Below are positions 18,538-32,164 of a DNA stretch of 64,000 bases, piece by piece. The translations under genes and the position numbers were made by a program. This DNA is from Tillus elongatus (taxonomy: Eukaryota; Arthropoda; Insecta; Coleoptera; Cleridae), in assembly GCA_964006375.1 (NCBI GenBank), contig OZ023263.1:137698063-137762062 (forward strand). The letters are read 5' to 3'. How positions within the stretch are numbered: position 1 is the first letter of the stretch; each line of letters begins with the position of its first letter. The notes under the pieces were generated by a model. That model had not been told where the DNA came from. It made no database searches and worked only from the letters and a program-made list of their open reading frames with translations.

Positions 18538-21110
18538 CTAACCTAAAAAAAAATTCGAAGTGATTATTGACTTCGGGATAATAAGTTTTACGGTATAAAA
18601 GTTATACACAACAGCTTTTATGGATGTGCATTTTCTATCCTTAAATAAGCTGGGATATTTTTCTAGAAATGTATTAACTTCAGTTTGTTTAGGAGCTTTC
18701 TTTCTTTTAATGTGTTCAGCAAAATATATGTCATTTTTTTGTTTTGTTCCAAGGACCATGTATGTTTAACAGAAGTACACTTTATTTTCTTCTGATCAGT
18801 CTCCGCATTTAAATCTTGTGTCAAATTATCATTTGAAGTATTTGTGGAATTATCGGGTATTTGTTCAGTAATAATGTCCTCTACGTCGCAATCTTATGAA
18901 ATGGGATTTAAATCAATGTTTATATTGTTCAGGTTTAAACCTTTATATTTTTCTAATCCTCCTTCAGTTGCAAGAAGCAACAATTTTGATATTTTTGCTG
19001 TCTGATACGTACTATCAGAGAGCCTATAAAAATTGCAATGGGTTTGAAGGGTATGTCCCATGAATCTAGACCTGTTGTTTTAGATCACCCTCTGAAAATT
19101 GGAGTAACTGAGTTACGGTTGTCAAATGTTTGCGCAATCTAGTAGCACTTATAGATTTTGGGTTTCGAATATCAAACTTTCCAGCATATTTATACAAGAC
19201 TTTGGTTCCGTCTAGAAAATTTTTGCCTGTCGTATGGAAAATATAATCATTGTTTTCGATGAATGTTACATTCAACAAAAAATCAAATTGTTCTCTCATA
19301 TTCGGAGAGAGTAAAACAGGAACTCCTCGTCCTCTCTTGTCCCTTATTACCATACGGCAACAAGAATTAAGTAAATTTTTTTCTCTTTCGGTCAGACATC
19401 CTTCAAATTCGGTTGCTTGAACTTCCAAATTTATTAATTTATATGTTTCTACTTTAATTTGCGCTACTTCTGCAGGTCGCCTTCTGTTCATTAATATTAT
19501 TTGTCAGTATAATACTTCTTTCAAATAATTATGGGCCAATTCTTTTTTTCTTAAGATCGTCGAAAATGTCTTGGGTGATTCTTTCCAAATAATCCTTGAG
19601 TTTCTTAAGATCTGATGTTAGTGGTAATAATTTCTCTTTATTCCATTTCTTGCTATTTAAGTTTAAGCTAGCTTGAGCAGAAACTTCATTTGCTCACTGA
19701 GATTCTATAAGAGTTTTCAGAATTTTAATTTATTTTCTTCGAGCTTCCGTGTCAGGTTCTTGGAGTAACTGAAGAATAGCCAAGTCACAGCATTTTCTTA
19801 ATAACGTTCCAAAATTCAGAGCAACCGTGGGAGATTGGAGTAACTGAAGAATAGCCAAGTCACAGCATTTTCTTAATAACGTTCCAAAATTCAGAGCAAC
19901 CGTGGGAGATTCGTATACATCATTTTTCTCATTATAATTAATTTTTAATTTTTATCACATCATTGAGGCCATTACTGTTCAATTCATTCGCATTTTGTTT
20001 TCTTGGATTTATTTCAGTAATAAATGTCACAAATTCTGTGTCATTTGGTTTCAGTATATATTGGAATAACAAGTTTATTTATCTCGTGATAGGAGTATAC
20101 ATTTGAGACAATTCCAGTAATTCTGATGACATTTGTGAAGAATGCATCGGCACCAATCAGAGTTTTTCGTCTTGTTATGTGCTAAGGTAGCCTGAAAATA
20201 ATTATTCACATGCATATTATTATGTTATTGTTATGAACTGTTATTGTAATAATAGTTTGTCATTTTGGTGTGACTGTAATTTTGTGAATATGTGCAGTTG
20301 GGATAATTTAAAATGTAACTCACCGTTCTAGTATCACCATTTTCACTAAATTTATTGAGACAAGAATTGAAATTACTGTTTTCACTCTGATCAGAATAGT
20401 TAAGGTAATTTTCTGTTGCGTTTTGATTTTCGTCATTTTTTGGCATGGAGAAACTCTTTTCAAAAATAATTGGGAGATCTAAATCGGATCCAATAGGTAA
20501 ATGTGCAACGTCTTCTTTGGGGGGAACCACAATTACTTGAAAGTTACTCACTGTTTTGGTCATATTGTTGATACCGTTATTGTTTGGTTCATTAAATTTT
20601 AGTTTTTTTTATTTTTGTTTCAGCGGTGGGGTACAGAGAATTTTTTATTGGTTTCTGATGTCGAAAGAGGTAATATGCTTTTCTTTTTTGTGGAAACTAT
20701 CTTGTGAACGTTTTCATAAGATTGACTTAGTTTTCCTCCAGATTTATTATCCTTTTCTTGTGACGTGGATGATTTAAAAAAAACATATTCGGCCATCAAT
20801 TTCTTGGCCAAATATATTTTTTGCTCTTAGACTTGAACTCTCCTTGAGACTTAAACTCTTTAGGCCCTTTTAATGAAATTTATTTTCATTTCCAGAAGAA
20901 GGTTCGTCGTCGCATTTGAGATCAAAAGTTGAATTTTCTTTCTTAACTTCAGTATTATTTTTTAAATCTTGTGCATTGTAAAATTGTTCTTTTAATATTT
21001 GCGGTTCCACATATATTACCCAATTTGAAATCGAATCAAACTCTTCCAAACTTTTATTAAATTCTACCGATGTTCCCTGTTCACAAACTTCCCCACTAGT
21101 ATCTTAGTTT
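18538..21110 (-). pseudogene. Decayed gene of an arthropod recombinase-like repetitive family
   Basis: Minus-strand pieces line up in order with a protein family I remember as repetitive in arthropods, with a tyrosine-recombinase-like core and a C-terminal helix-turn-helix-like segment. From 5' to 3': an acidic Ser/Asn-rich exon (about 21106-20879), another (20231-20563, with a GTGAGT donor after DTRT), a helical part (19510-19910, WNKEKLLPLTSDLKKLKDYL), the core 19066-19491 (NRRRPAEV, RDKRGRGVPVLLS, ISATRLRKHLTTVTQLL) and the tail 18538-18759 (FAEHIKRKKAPKQTEVNTFL, then KAVVYNFYT). Frames are shifted and stops interrupt, so it is dead. The catalytic Tyr region between core and tail is not recognisable. 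The family name and function are uncertain. Confidence 0.6.
19761..19910. repeat. 75-bp in-frame tandem duplication
   Basis: Two adjacent, identical or near-identical 75-base copies (period 19761 to 19836). On the minus strand each encodes 25 residues starting SPTVALNFGTLLRKC. The duplication lies inside the recombinase-like pseudogene and keeps frame. Confidence 0.9.
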
Positions 21111-21812
21111 TTGGTGTAGTTCCTGTAATTGTCAATAGAAAGAAGTGAAAAATTCCAACGAGAAATAACGATTTTATTCAGCTTATCCCACCATCTACAA
21201 CACCTTCAATAGCGGGGAAGGTAAATATCAAAGAAACTCATGTCAATATCTGGAATAGGTATATAGAGTTCCTAAAAAAACTCATATAAATAAATCAGTA
21301 AAACTTATGTAAGTTTACCTTAAAATGTACACCAATAAACAAAAAAACAAAATATGTGTTGGAAACATTCATGGAAAATATATGAAAGCTTTTTGTAACA
21401 CACCGTGTGGCTGATACGTAATAAATTAATTGTAAATAATTTTTGAAGGAACACAGCCAATAAGCCACTAAAGAAAATTAAGTAAATGATGGCCTCTCCA
21501 ATAATTTTTAATCTTTAATAACAAAAAACCATTAGATTCAGAATTTCATTCAACCAAAGTAGTATTGTAAAAATAATCACTTGCAAAAAAGTGCCATTTT
21601 GCATTCACACAATAATTTATCTTGTATTTAGTTTTCTATGTAATGTCGTCAAATAACATTTGTATTACCCTTAAATTATTTTCTCATATAAAAATATATC
21701 TAGACTTCGATAGTTTATGCAGGGGCCATGCACAAGGTGCCTGAATTTAAATAACATATAATATGACAAATATGAAATATATCCCACTCACAGCACGTAT
21801 AGAGTAACCTAT

Positions 21813-22398
21813 CAGTGGCGACCGATGAAGTTTACAAAAGCTGAGACCCAAGTGGTGACTGTTAGGCTCATATACAACGCTGTTTGGGCAAAATAGCGCC
21901 AGGCAACATTTACGAAATATTTTTTCCAAAATAGCTGGCACCAGGTATCTCCAAAACCAATCACAAGATTTTCGTGTAATATTTTTTTCGTAATCAATAA
22001 TCAGCAGACAAATACATGAAGCCGGTTTTTTATTTTTTTACAATATATTAACTCATTTTAAAGTTATACACAAGTGAATTTTAAGTAAGAAGCGAATTTC
22101 TATTTTTGAAATTTCAAAATGCCACAACTTTCATTTAAATGACAATTCCCTAAAAAGCAAAAAACCAATTCTTATATTTGTCTATTGATTACGAAAAAAA
22201 AATTACATGAAAATATTGCGATTGGTTTTGGAGATATCTGGTGGTGCCAGATATTTTTGGAAAAAAAATTCGCAAATGTTTCCTGGCGTTATTTTGCCCA
22301 AACAACGTTGTATATGAGCCTAACCACTTAAACTAGAATTTGGGTCCCAGCTTTTATAACCGAAATATAGACATTTGAGAATCTACCGATCTCCACTG
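21813..22398. mobile_element. Non-autonomous hAT-like MITE with 8-bp target duplication
   Basis: A 586-base element with inverted arms. It begins CAGTGGCGACCG and ends in the inverse, CGATCTCCACTG. The arms stay alignable for more than 150 bases and include CTCCAAAACCAATC and its inverse. Flanks TAACCTAT (21805-21812) and TTACCTAT (22399-22406) match 7 of 8, the target-site length of hAT elements. There is no transposase inside. Confidence 0.8.
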
Positions 22399-22595
22399 TT
22401 ACCTATACTTAACTCACATAACCCCTTATCCAGAGTGTGTGTCAAATACAGCTCATATGGCGTTTAACGAGCTAATGTCTTACGCAAGAAATCATTATTA
22501 AAAAATTGTTTATTACCTTGGCCATTCTTAGCTAAAGAAAGAATCTTCATAGTTCTTTGCGACATATTTGTGTGCACTTGTTTCTCAGTTCTCAG

Positions 22596-23110
22596 TTAAT
22601 ATTTTAAACAGACATAAATTATTTTTTTTTGGATACAGGAAGGGGAAATGCTCATGCGGACCCCATTCACGACACCGTAGTGCCGTGGGATATCGAGGTA
22701 CTGTGAGCCTGTACTTACTAAAACCCCCTCCCTAGGAGTACCGGACCTTAGTCCATAACTCCATCGGAAAGATTTCACACAATGACTTTTTGGGTTTGAA
22801 TGTTTCCATTCTGTTTTTGCCGTGGGTGCATTAGCGGGTAAGTATAAGCTTTGGACGCTTATGCTTATGTGGCAGTTGCTCGTCGTAGTCGGTGGCACTA
22901 CGGAGAAGAGCATTTGGGTGCGAAGCGGCTTTTGCGAACTGAGCTGTCGATAGTTGAGTCATAAACTCAAGTATCGAAGGCATTTCCAGATTAGAGTGAA
23001 TCTGACTGTTTCGGATAAACCATGGCGCTCTGGTAACCATTCTCAGAATTTTATTCTGGATGATTTGAAGGATCTTGATGTGTGTTGGAAACAAACATGA
23101 ACGAAACAAA
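22596..23110 (-). mobile_element. 3' fragment of a jockey-like LINE
   Basis: The minus-strand frame 22831-23109 encodes KILQIIQNKILRMVTRAPWF, then NSQIHSNLEMPSI, the conserved C-terminal end of jockey-type reverse transcriptase polyproteins. A short 3' UTR follows and ends in an A-run (T-run at about 22621-22630 on the plus strand). The element is cut off at its 5' side near 23110. Confidence 0.8.
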
Positions 23111-23515
23111 TATCTATTAATAGAAACTCAACGTTGCCACGTTTAGATGGCTCAGGTTGTAATGTACGAACTGAGATTTACACATATACAATTTGTATAT
23201 GCAATTCGTTCTACAGCGCCACGGTAAATTTTATGCGGAACTAAGATTTAGATCTTTCATACCAATCTGAGCCAATTTCTGGAGGGAAAATTTGGCGGGT
23301 AAAAGCTATTTAGAAAGATATCACGTAAGAGTAATGAAAGACCAGGATTTGATAAAAATTGACCTACCTTGAAATTAGTACCGTTTGTTTGTTTTTAGAT
23401 CATATGACCTCTTTATTATGCAGAAACAAACCTGAGCCACATATACAGCTCAGCTTTGTTTTTCTGGCTCAACATTTAACGTACAGTTTGCTATCGTTGG
23501 CTCAGCTTGAATATA

Positions 23516-23517
23516 AT

Positions 23518-23598
<81 letters not shown>
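23516..23598. repeat. (CT)n(AT)n microsatellite
   Basis: About 20 bases of CT repeats followed by 62 bases of AT repeats. Open frames of Tyr-Ile repeats here are trivial. Confidence 0.95.
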
Positions 23599-23602
<4 letters not shown>

Positions 23603-25459
23603 TATTTGTGTCTGGAAAACCAGATTTAAACTTGTTGTTGTTGCTCTAGATGATTTCCACCCTCCTCTAATTAGAAAATATTTAAAAAATACAGGTATGT
23701 TGTGTATATTAAACATATATTAGTTTGGTTATATTGTTATATTCAATTTCAGTTGACTCATCAGACACCATTAACAAGGCGAGTGATGTGGTCAATTTGC
23801 TGTCAAATGAAAGCTCATGTAGTGCAATACCACTTAACAGTGAGACTCAAGCTGAGGCATCAGATGTTACTGATACATCAAAACTTCTTCCACAGTTACT
23901 ATAAGTTCTAATGCTAATAGTGATTGGAACATACCACTAGGTAATATTTTAGAATATAAATATGTGAGTAAAGTTACTTACTAATCAATTTTATTTTAAG
24001 GTAAAATTGTGGACACCGTGGAAACCATAAAATATTATGTCCATAGTATTGTACAAGGCTTAAAAAACTAGAAAACACAAAAGTGTATTCAGATAAGACT
24101 ACTTCTCTAGAGGTTATCGAAAGATACTTACCATTGAAAACTGAAGAATAATTTAAAATGTTTGAAAACTATTTGAATGAAAATAAATATGTTCTATCTA
24201 CACAGTATGTAAGTTAATTTGCATAATTAAATTTTAAGTAATAAACTGGGTTTTTCAGAGCAAATTAAAAATTTGAATGCAGGTTTCTAAAATAAAGAAA
24301 ATGTGGATACATATATGAAAATGCTTAGAAAGTTATGCATCCCCAAAAAGAACGCTAAAATTGATGTTTTATTTTCCAACAGATTTGAGTTTTGGTAGAC
24401 CTTATATGCTGATAGTGAGGTGTTAAGTAATAATCTAGAAAAGAAATGTTTATGACCTACATCGTACCGTTAATCTAATATACAATACAGTGCAAACACA
24501 ACTTAAGAAATTTACTTGTATTTTTTCTTATGGCAGGGTGCCCACTCGTCTGGAAAACCAGAAAAGTCAGAGAATTTGTAGAAGGAAAAATTTTGTTAGC
24601 GAAAAATTGGGAAAATTGACTAAGAATCAGGGAAGAATTATTTGTTTCCACTTTATGATAAATAATTGAAACACAATGATAGGTGCATATTAGTCGCATT
24701 TGTACCGCAATTTACTTAACAAAATAATTGATCTATGTCATTTTAAACCCTATTCCGTTTTAGGACACTACTTAAATAGTAGAAAAAATCCACCATATTT
24801 TATTAAAGTAACTTTCTTGTTTGAAAAATATAGACATTTTCCGAAAATAAACTTAAAATATTCTTGAAAGAAACTGGTTCAACCTTCCTCCGGAATGAAC
24901 TTCCTCAAACTTGCCAAGATATAATTAAGCTTTTTGACAGAAATTAAGAACATAATATTTGCGTGAAGCAAACAATTGCTTTTACAAAAATTCGCTTTTT
25001 TTTTTACAAAAATTGGTTTAAGTAATGTTTCAAAAAAATTATATTTTTTACGAAAATCTGCTAAGTAATTTATTTCACAAAAATTCGAAAAAAAATTATC
25101 AACACTATAGCGTTTTTATTTATTTGTGAGAAAAAATGTGTATGTTTCATAAATGTAATTATGGGGAAGTGTGTTTTCCGCCATGAGGCTAAGACCTAAT
25201 GTATTCTGTAGTAGTGTGTTACATATTTTGGGGGTAGATTGTAAAAGATCAAAGTCTGAGAAATAGGTTTAGGCATGTAACGGAAATCAGGGAAATTGAT
25301 ATGCTGTTTTTAGTGGGAACTCTTTATGGAAAATTTTTTCTTATTTTGGGATTTTAAATTCAAATTTTTAGTTTAACTTAATTAGTTCTATAGCATCTCG
25401 CATTTTTAAATTTATTACCTTAAAAGTGTCAATACGAGTACGAACTAAATGCAGATGTA

Positions 25460-26040
25460 CATACTTCTCTAGATTCACGAGTGCTTATTTTCTTCTGTGT
25501 ACCTGGTTTTGCCTTTTATGGCACCAGAAGAAATTGTTTGGAGAGAAAACACAAGCACTTATTGTGAAGCCAGAGAAGTCCAGATCTGTATTTAGTATGA
25601 AATGGTTTCATCAACTGAGGGCAACAACGATTAATGAATGATTACTGACATCACTATTGTTTTGAGTTTATAATTTTTAAAGCTTATTCTATAATACTTC
25701 TTGGTAATATGCTCCATGTTTACTGATTTGCTACTCTAGTAAATTAAAATCATTTCAAACCAAGAAATAGTTTGTATTCAATTTATCTATTTTGTTAATA
25801 TATGGCAATCACCATATGTACATATTAGTGCCTACATATTAATATTTTCTTTTATCAATGCTACTTATAATTGCAGAGGCAAGCTTCTAGATAGAAAGCT
25901 ATAGAAAGTATCAAATTTATTTCAAGAAGCCTTTCTCTAAATACAGATGCAGAGGCTATAGTTATCTGGCTTCACAATGGTTTGTTTTCTTCTGTGTAAC
26001 CATTTGCACCTCTTTACAGCATCGCCATATAGGAAAAAAT
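25460..26040. repeat. Loose inverted repeat in the DUF4806 region
   Basis: The stretch near 25575-25605 containing TTGTGAAGCCAGA and CTGTATTTAG is matched in inverted form near 25930-25980 by CTAAATACAGAT and TCTGGCTTCACAA. TTTTCTTCTGTGTA also occurs on both sides. It may be a degraded foldback element inserted in an intron. Boundaries are unclear. Confidence 0.35.
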
Positions 26041-26180
26041 CTAATTTATTTATATGCATCCATGACAACTATAAATATAAATATGTTTCCATGTAATTTG
26101 ATTAAAAAAACCCAGATGACGTCATTGAAATGTCTGTATGATCAATGTCAATCTTTAACATGAAAATAAAACAACTTATA

Positions 26181-26212
26181 GGCCGCGGACGAGCCCTGAG
26201 GGAACAAAAAAA
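26181..26212 (+). mobile_element. 32-bp LINE 3' tail insertion
   Basis: GGCCGCGGACGAGCCCTGAG followed by GGAACAAAAAAA is identical to the tail of the LINE that ends at 17951. It is a drastically 5'-truncated insertion. I could not find a clear target duplication. Confidence 0.75.
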
Positions 26213-26349
26213 GGGGGAGGGTGGAAATCTTCTAGAGCAATAATAAGGGAAACAAGTTTTCCAGATACAAATAAATAAATAAATAAAATAATTAACAATA
26301 ACAGCAATATAAACAGGTGCTATGTAACAAAAGTATCAACATACAACAA

Positions 26350-26542
26350 CAGATACACATGGAGAACCCAAATCACCATACCACGTCTTTTTAAAGACTT
26401 GACGATTGTTTCACTAACAAAGTTAGCGTCATCAGAGGACGAAAAAAATAATTTTTCATCCTGTGATGACGCCGTGTTAGTGAAACGATCGTCAGGTTCT
26501 AAAAAACATGTGTTGTGGTGATTTGGGTTCTCCAAGTGTACT
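26350..26542. mobile_element. Palindromic foldback MITE
   Basis: The arms begin TGGAGAACCCAAATCACCA at 26359 and recur inverted at 26518-26535, with GACGATNGTTTCACTAAC and GCGTCATCA also mirrored inwards. The centre is near 26445. Roughly 80-base arms would fold into one long hairpin. No transposase is encoded. Confidence 0.75.
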
Positions 26543-27221
26543 TATCAGTGCTCATCACAGTTTCCAATCTTCACTTAGTGAACCCACATCACTCACCCAC
26601 TATATGGTTTTCATTAGCATGAAAGGGGAATACATTAAATCGGTTTGCACATTTAAAACAAGGTAGTTGTGTAAGTGCTTTTCTTATTTCTAAAGATTCA
26701 AAAAAGTCTGGTTTGTGCTTCTCCATCGGGTTGTTAACATCTGGAAACATGTTTCCTGTAGTTTGAAAACTCGAGTGGATATTGATCTAATATTAGTTTG
26801 AGCTAAGGCATTCTATGTTGTGACAATGATTTAATTTCAGTTTCCCTTTATTTTGTAGACTCTTTTTATACAGTCTATTGGCGGCAGAGATGCAAAAGAT
26901 AATATTCAGAGAATTTTAAATAAAACGATTTCTAATGTGTTAATAATGAAATGCAGCTGGCCTGGTTATCGGAACAACCTTCCTTTCCACAAACTTCAAC
27001 TGGTTAAATTGATCAGAGGTATGCATTCATTTTTCACGAAGAATATTTATAAATTAAAATTATGGCATTGTATTTTAGGGTACATTATTTCCAAACACGA
27101 AATACAAGAAAACTATTTTGAAATAATTGTGAGCGAATGGTTAAGGTTAAGCAGATTGCGAAACTCAAGGAAAAAAAGACAAGCAGCTAATGCTACAATA
27201 TTGTCACCACAAGTATTATAA

Positions 27222-29125
<1,904 letters not shown>

Positions 29126-29404
29126 TTTTTTTTCGCATGAGTTTTTTAGTTTTCTATAAATAATAATTGTTTAATAAATAACTTTCTTTTCAATAAATTG
29201 CTTTAATTTTATTTAAAAAATATGGCAAATACAGCAGTAAATTAACACAAGGCATTTTATTTGAGTTTGAGCATTATTAATTGTAACTTAAATAAAATAA
29301 ATTGAAAAAGTTAATACTATCATTGTGTATTAACAAACAAAAACAAAACCAATATCTTTGTGTATGTGCAACATGCAACATACAACATAATAGGGAATAT
29401 TTTT

Positions 29405-29447
29405 TTAAAAATTCGGTAATAGAGAGGTATCGATGGTGAGACTGCAA

Positions 29448-29512
<65 letters not shown>

Positions 29513-29640
29513 CTCTTTAACTGACCTTGGAAATGGGTTCCAGTGGCCCTAAGTTGCGCTCATTTGAAGAAACTTTCCGAAAGTCTCACCATCGATACGT
29601 CTCTATTAGTAAATTTTCTTAATGAAAATTCACTAAATAC
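29405..29640. mobile_element. (TA)n-cored MITE, intact copy of family M1
   Basis: AATAGAGAGGTATCGATGG at 29418 and its inverse near 29590-29608 form terminal repeats matching 25 of 26 bases. Between them are (TA)n at 29451-29508 and a segment with AAATGGGTTCCAGTGGCCCT and GCGCTCATTTGAAGAAA. The same right-hand segment recurs at about 58600 and, inverted, at about 59220, so this is a family whose core is a (TA)n tract. Confidence 0.7.
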
Positions 29641-29780
29641 TAAAAATCATTGATAAAATTCATTTTCAAAACAAAGTAACCCAACTCAGTAAAAACAAAA
29701 CAAATTTTTTTTTCTTCAAAACAAAACAAAGTTTCCAACACAGGGGAAAGAGAAAAAACCTATTTAGAATATGAATTCCT

Positions 29781-31680
29781 TTAATTCAAACAGGTAAACA
29801 ATGTTACTAACTTTGCTGACTTCTCTACACCCAACTGATTTCTAAGCTTGCTGTGTACAAGCCGAAATGATGAGAAAAGCCTTTCGATTCCCGCAGTTGA
29901 AGCAACTGCTGTATGAAGCTGTTTTGTTACATCAAGCATCTCTTCACTTGTTTTCCTTTCTATAGACAGCCACCAGGTGATGGATTTTACATTTTTAATA
30001 GCATCTGGGGAAAAAAGGTACTCCTTAAAGGGTTCTGCTCTTGCTTGAAATGACATTATTATTGCCACAATATTAGGATGAAAAGTATTTGCATATTCCA
30101 TAGCTTCATCAGTTTGTTTGTTGGTTAATTTTCTCCCACAAAAACGGTGATTTAATAAATTGGCAAGAAAATGACTAGGATGCGTTGCCATTTGAAAACG
30201 TTTTCCAACTAAGGTTATATCAGCTGCAGAATAAGCTTGAAAGTCCTGAATTAGAGTCAGCCAAATTTCAGTTGCTTTACTGGTAGTACAATTGTTTCTT
30301 TGTACCTTGTCTAATGCCACAGAAATTAGCTTTAACTTTTCAAGATAATCACTAGCATTAATTTTTAAATTCATATCGTTCACTAACTTCATTCTTTAAC
30401 ATCAATTGATAACCTATTCTTAGTACATACTTTTGACAGTATATGCCATTTTTTGAAATACGATTCGAGACAGTCAGCCAGGGTGTTCCATCTGACATCC
30501 TGGGGTAATACTAAGGCTTTACCACCAGCTTGCTTATATTTAGCGGCTGCAAAGTGAGTATTTCGAAAATATTTCATATTTGTGACATGACTTTTTATAT
30601 TAGGAACCTCGATGTCGTGGGCAAGTAGGTTCATGTGTGCTGAACACCCACAAGTTAAGATATCAGGTGATCCTAGCTCTTCGCAAGTTTATAATAGTGA
30701 TGTCATCTTTGTCATATTGGCAGCGTTGTCAGTTACAAAGCTTCTCACAGTACAGTTGTATTTGTGACATCCTTTTACTGAATCGATAGGTAACTTTAAC
30801 AAATATTCTGAAGTGTGACTATTATCTTTTGTATCAATTGTATCGCATAAATATACTTTCTCATCCACTACATCCGTCACAGATACACAAATTATGGACT
30901 CATTATGAATATTGCTCCATCCATTTTGTGATATACATACTATCTTCCCCTTCAAATTTGAGTTGATTTTTGCAGACTCTTGTTCATATACTTTGTCCAA
31001 TAATTCATTGGCTATAATCTTTCGGCTAGGAGGCACATACCCCGGATGTAATAATTCTATTAATTTTTTAAATTCTTTATGTTCCACAAGCCTGAATGAT
31101 GAGTTCGTAGCATAAACAAACTTTGCGAATTGTGTGTCAAACATCGCCTTATCAGTCTGTGTTGTTTTAATGACAAACGAATGAATTCTGTTTGTTTTTA
31201 AAACTGTTTTTTCACAAGGCTTTAGAGAAGAACCGGAAGCTAAAAAAAAGAGAATGGCAATATTAAATTATAATCAAATTCGGATTCAAGAATTTAACTG
31301 AACAAATTGAAAATCACTGAATTTGAACAGGATACAAACATGCAGTTAACAGTTGAAGTTGTCCCACACCAAACTGTAGCTTTTAGTTTTACAGCATTCT
31401 ATTAAATCTTAACAACATTCAGTGGTAAAACTTACATGTAGCTACCAAACTGCTTGCAGGCAATGATCCACTTGCTGTAGTTTCCGTGACCATCACTACT
31501 CTTATCATTTGAGTCATCAGTGACTGGATCTTCTATCTGCTTCTGCTTACATGTTTTTTCATCCGAGCCACCCTGCTATTTTGAAGTTACACGTTGTACA
31601 TCATCACCCTTTTTGTTTGTGTGTAATGCCGCTGTTTCTAAAAAGTTAGACCAAACTGGGTCCTTCCTTCGTCCAGGCAT
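29781..31680 (-). pseudogene. hAT transposase, DUF659 type, broken
   Basis: Minus-strand pieces of a cut-and-paste transposase. Part 30689-31144 holds the DUF659 region (HPGYVPPSRKIIANELLDK, then FVTDNAANMTKM with a catalytic-type Asp). Part 30389-30634 contains QDVRWNTLADCLESYFKKW. Part 29781-30392 ends with the hAT dimerisation block GIERLFSSFRLVHSKLRNQL. A possible first exon at 31430-31680 starts MPGRRKDPVWSNF, like a BED finger entry, but the zinc ligands are not clear and a stop interrupts it. Stops and frame changes between the parts make it inactive. I could not place its terminal repeats. Confidence 0.75.
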
Positions 31681-31859
31681 TCTTATTTGTTATTTTGACA
31701 CTGGTGTAGTGATGGGTTGTTATTTGACACACTGTTATTTTTTAACTGTTGCCGAGAGGTTATGGATATATAAAAATAACAGGTTACAGGAGAACCAGAA
31801 ACTTTACACTAGAACTCGGACTCGTATCTGTTTCTGTTGCACTGCAACTGGCTACATCG

Positions 31860-32042
31860 GTTTTCATCCGCAACTGTTATAACAGGATGAATGGACATGA
31901 GACTGGGCATTGGGTATAGAGTATAGAGCGGACTTTACTTCATAACATAATACTGTTTTCATCCGCCACTGTTATAACAGGATGAATGGACATGAGACTG
32001 GGAATTGGGTATAGAGCGGACTTTACTTCATAACATAATACT
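31860..32042. repeat. Tandem duplication of about 95 bp
   Basis: TTTTCATCCGCAACTGTTAT at about 31860 recurs at about 31955 as TTTTCATCCGCCACTGTTAT, and both copies run through GGACTTTACTTCATAACATA. The first copy has a small internal GTATAGA duplication. Confidence 0.85.
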
Positions 32043-32164
32043 TAACACTTTATACTAGTGTGCCTACAGCTTTGGGAACGTAGGATCGTCGCTACAATGA
32101 AACTATTCAATTTTAACAGGTTGTTGATGGGGATACGGCATACTGACACGGGTGACGAAGTGAT

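Larger units (their letters stand above)
23755..27221 (+). pseudogene. Decayed DUF4806-domain gene
   Basis: Plus-strand exons with splice signals resemble arthropod genes with a C-terminal DUF4806 domain. A Ser/Thr-rich exon follows a TTTCAG at 23754 (SSDTINKASDVVNLLSNESS). An exon from 24001 reads TSLEVIERYLPLKTEE, then FKMFENYLNEN, but has a frameshift near 24065 and an in-frame stop after KTEE. Two good exons, 26859-27018 and 27079-27221, encode QSIGGRDAKDNIQRILN, CSWPGYRNNLPFHKLQLVKL and then IVSEWLRLSRLRNSRKKR; their intron is 60 bases, so a frame reads through it. The breaks make it a likely pseudogene. The function of DUF4806 is unknown. A second partial copy of one exon, encoding WNIPLG, lies at 27230. 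Confidence 0.6.

Noticed and set aside
24475..24699. A 74-residue minus-strand frame near a CTGGAAAACCAGAAAAGTC-type stretch.
   Set aside because: It looks like a widespread low-complexity insect repeat; I could not support a gene or define its edges.
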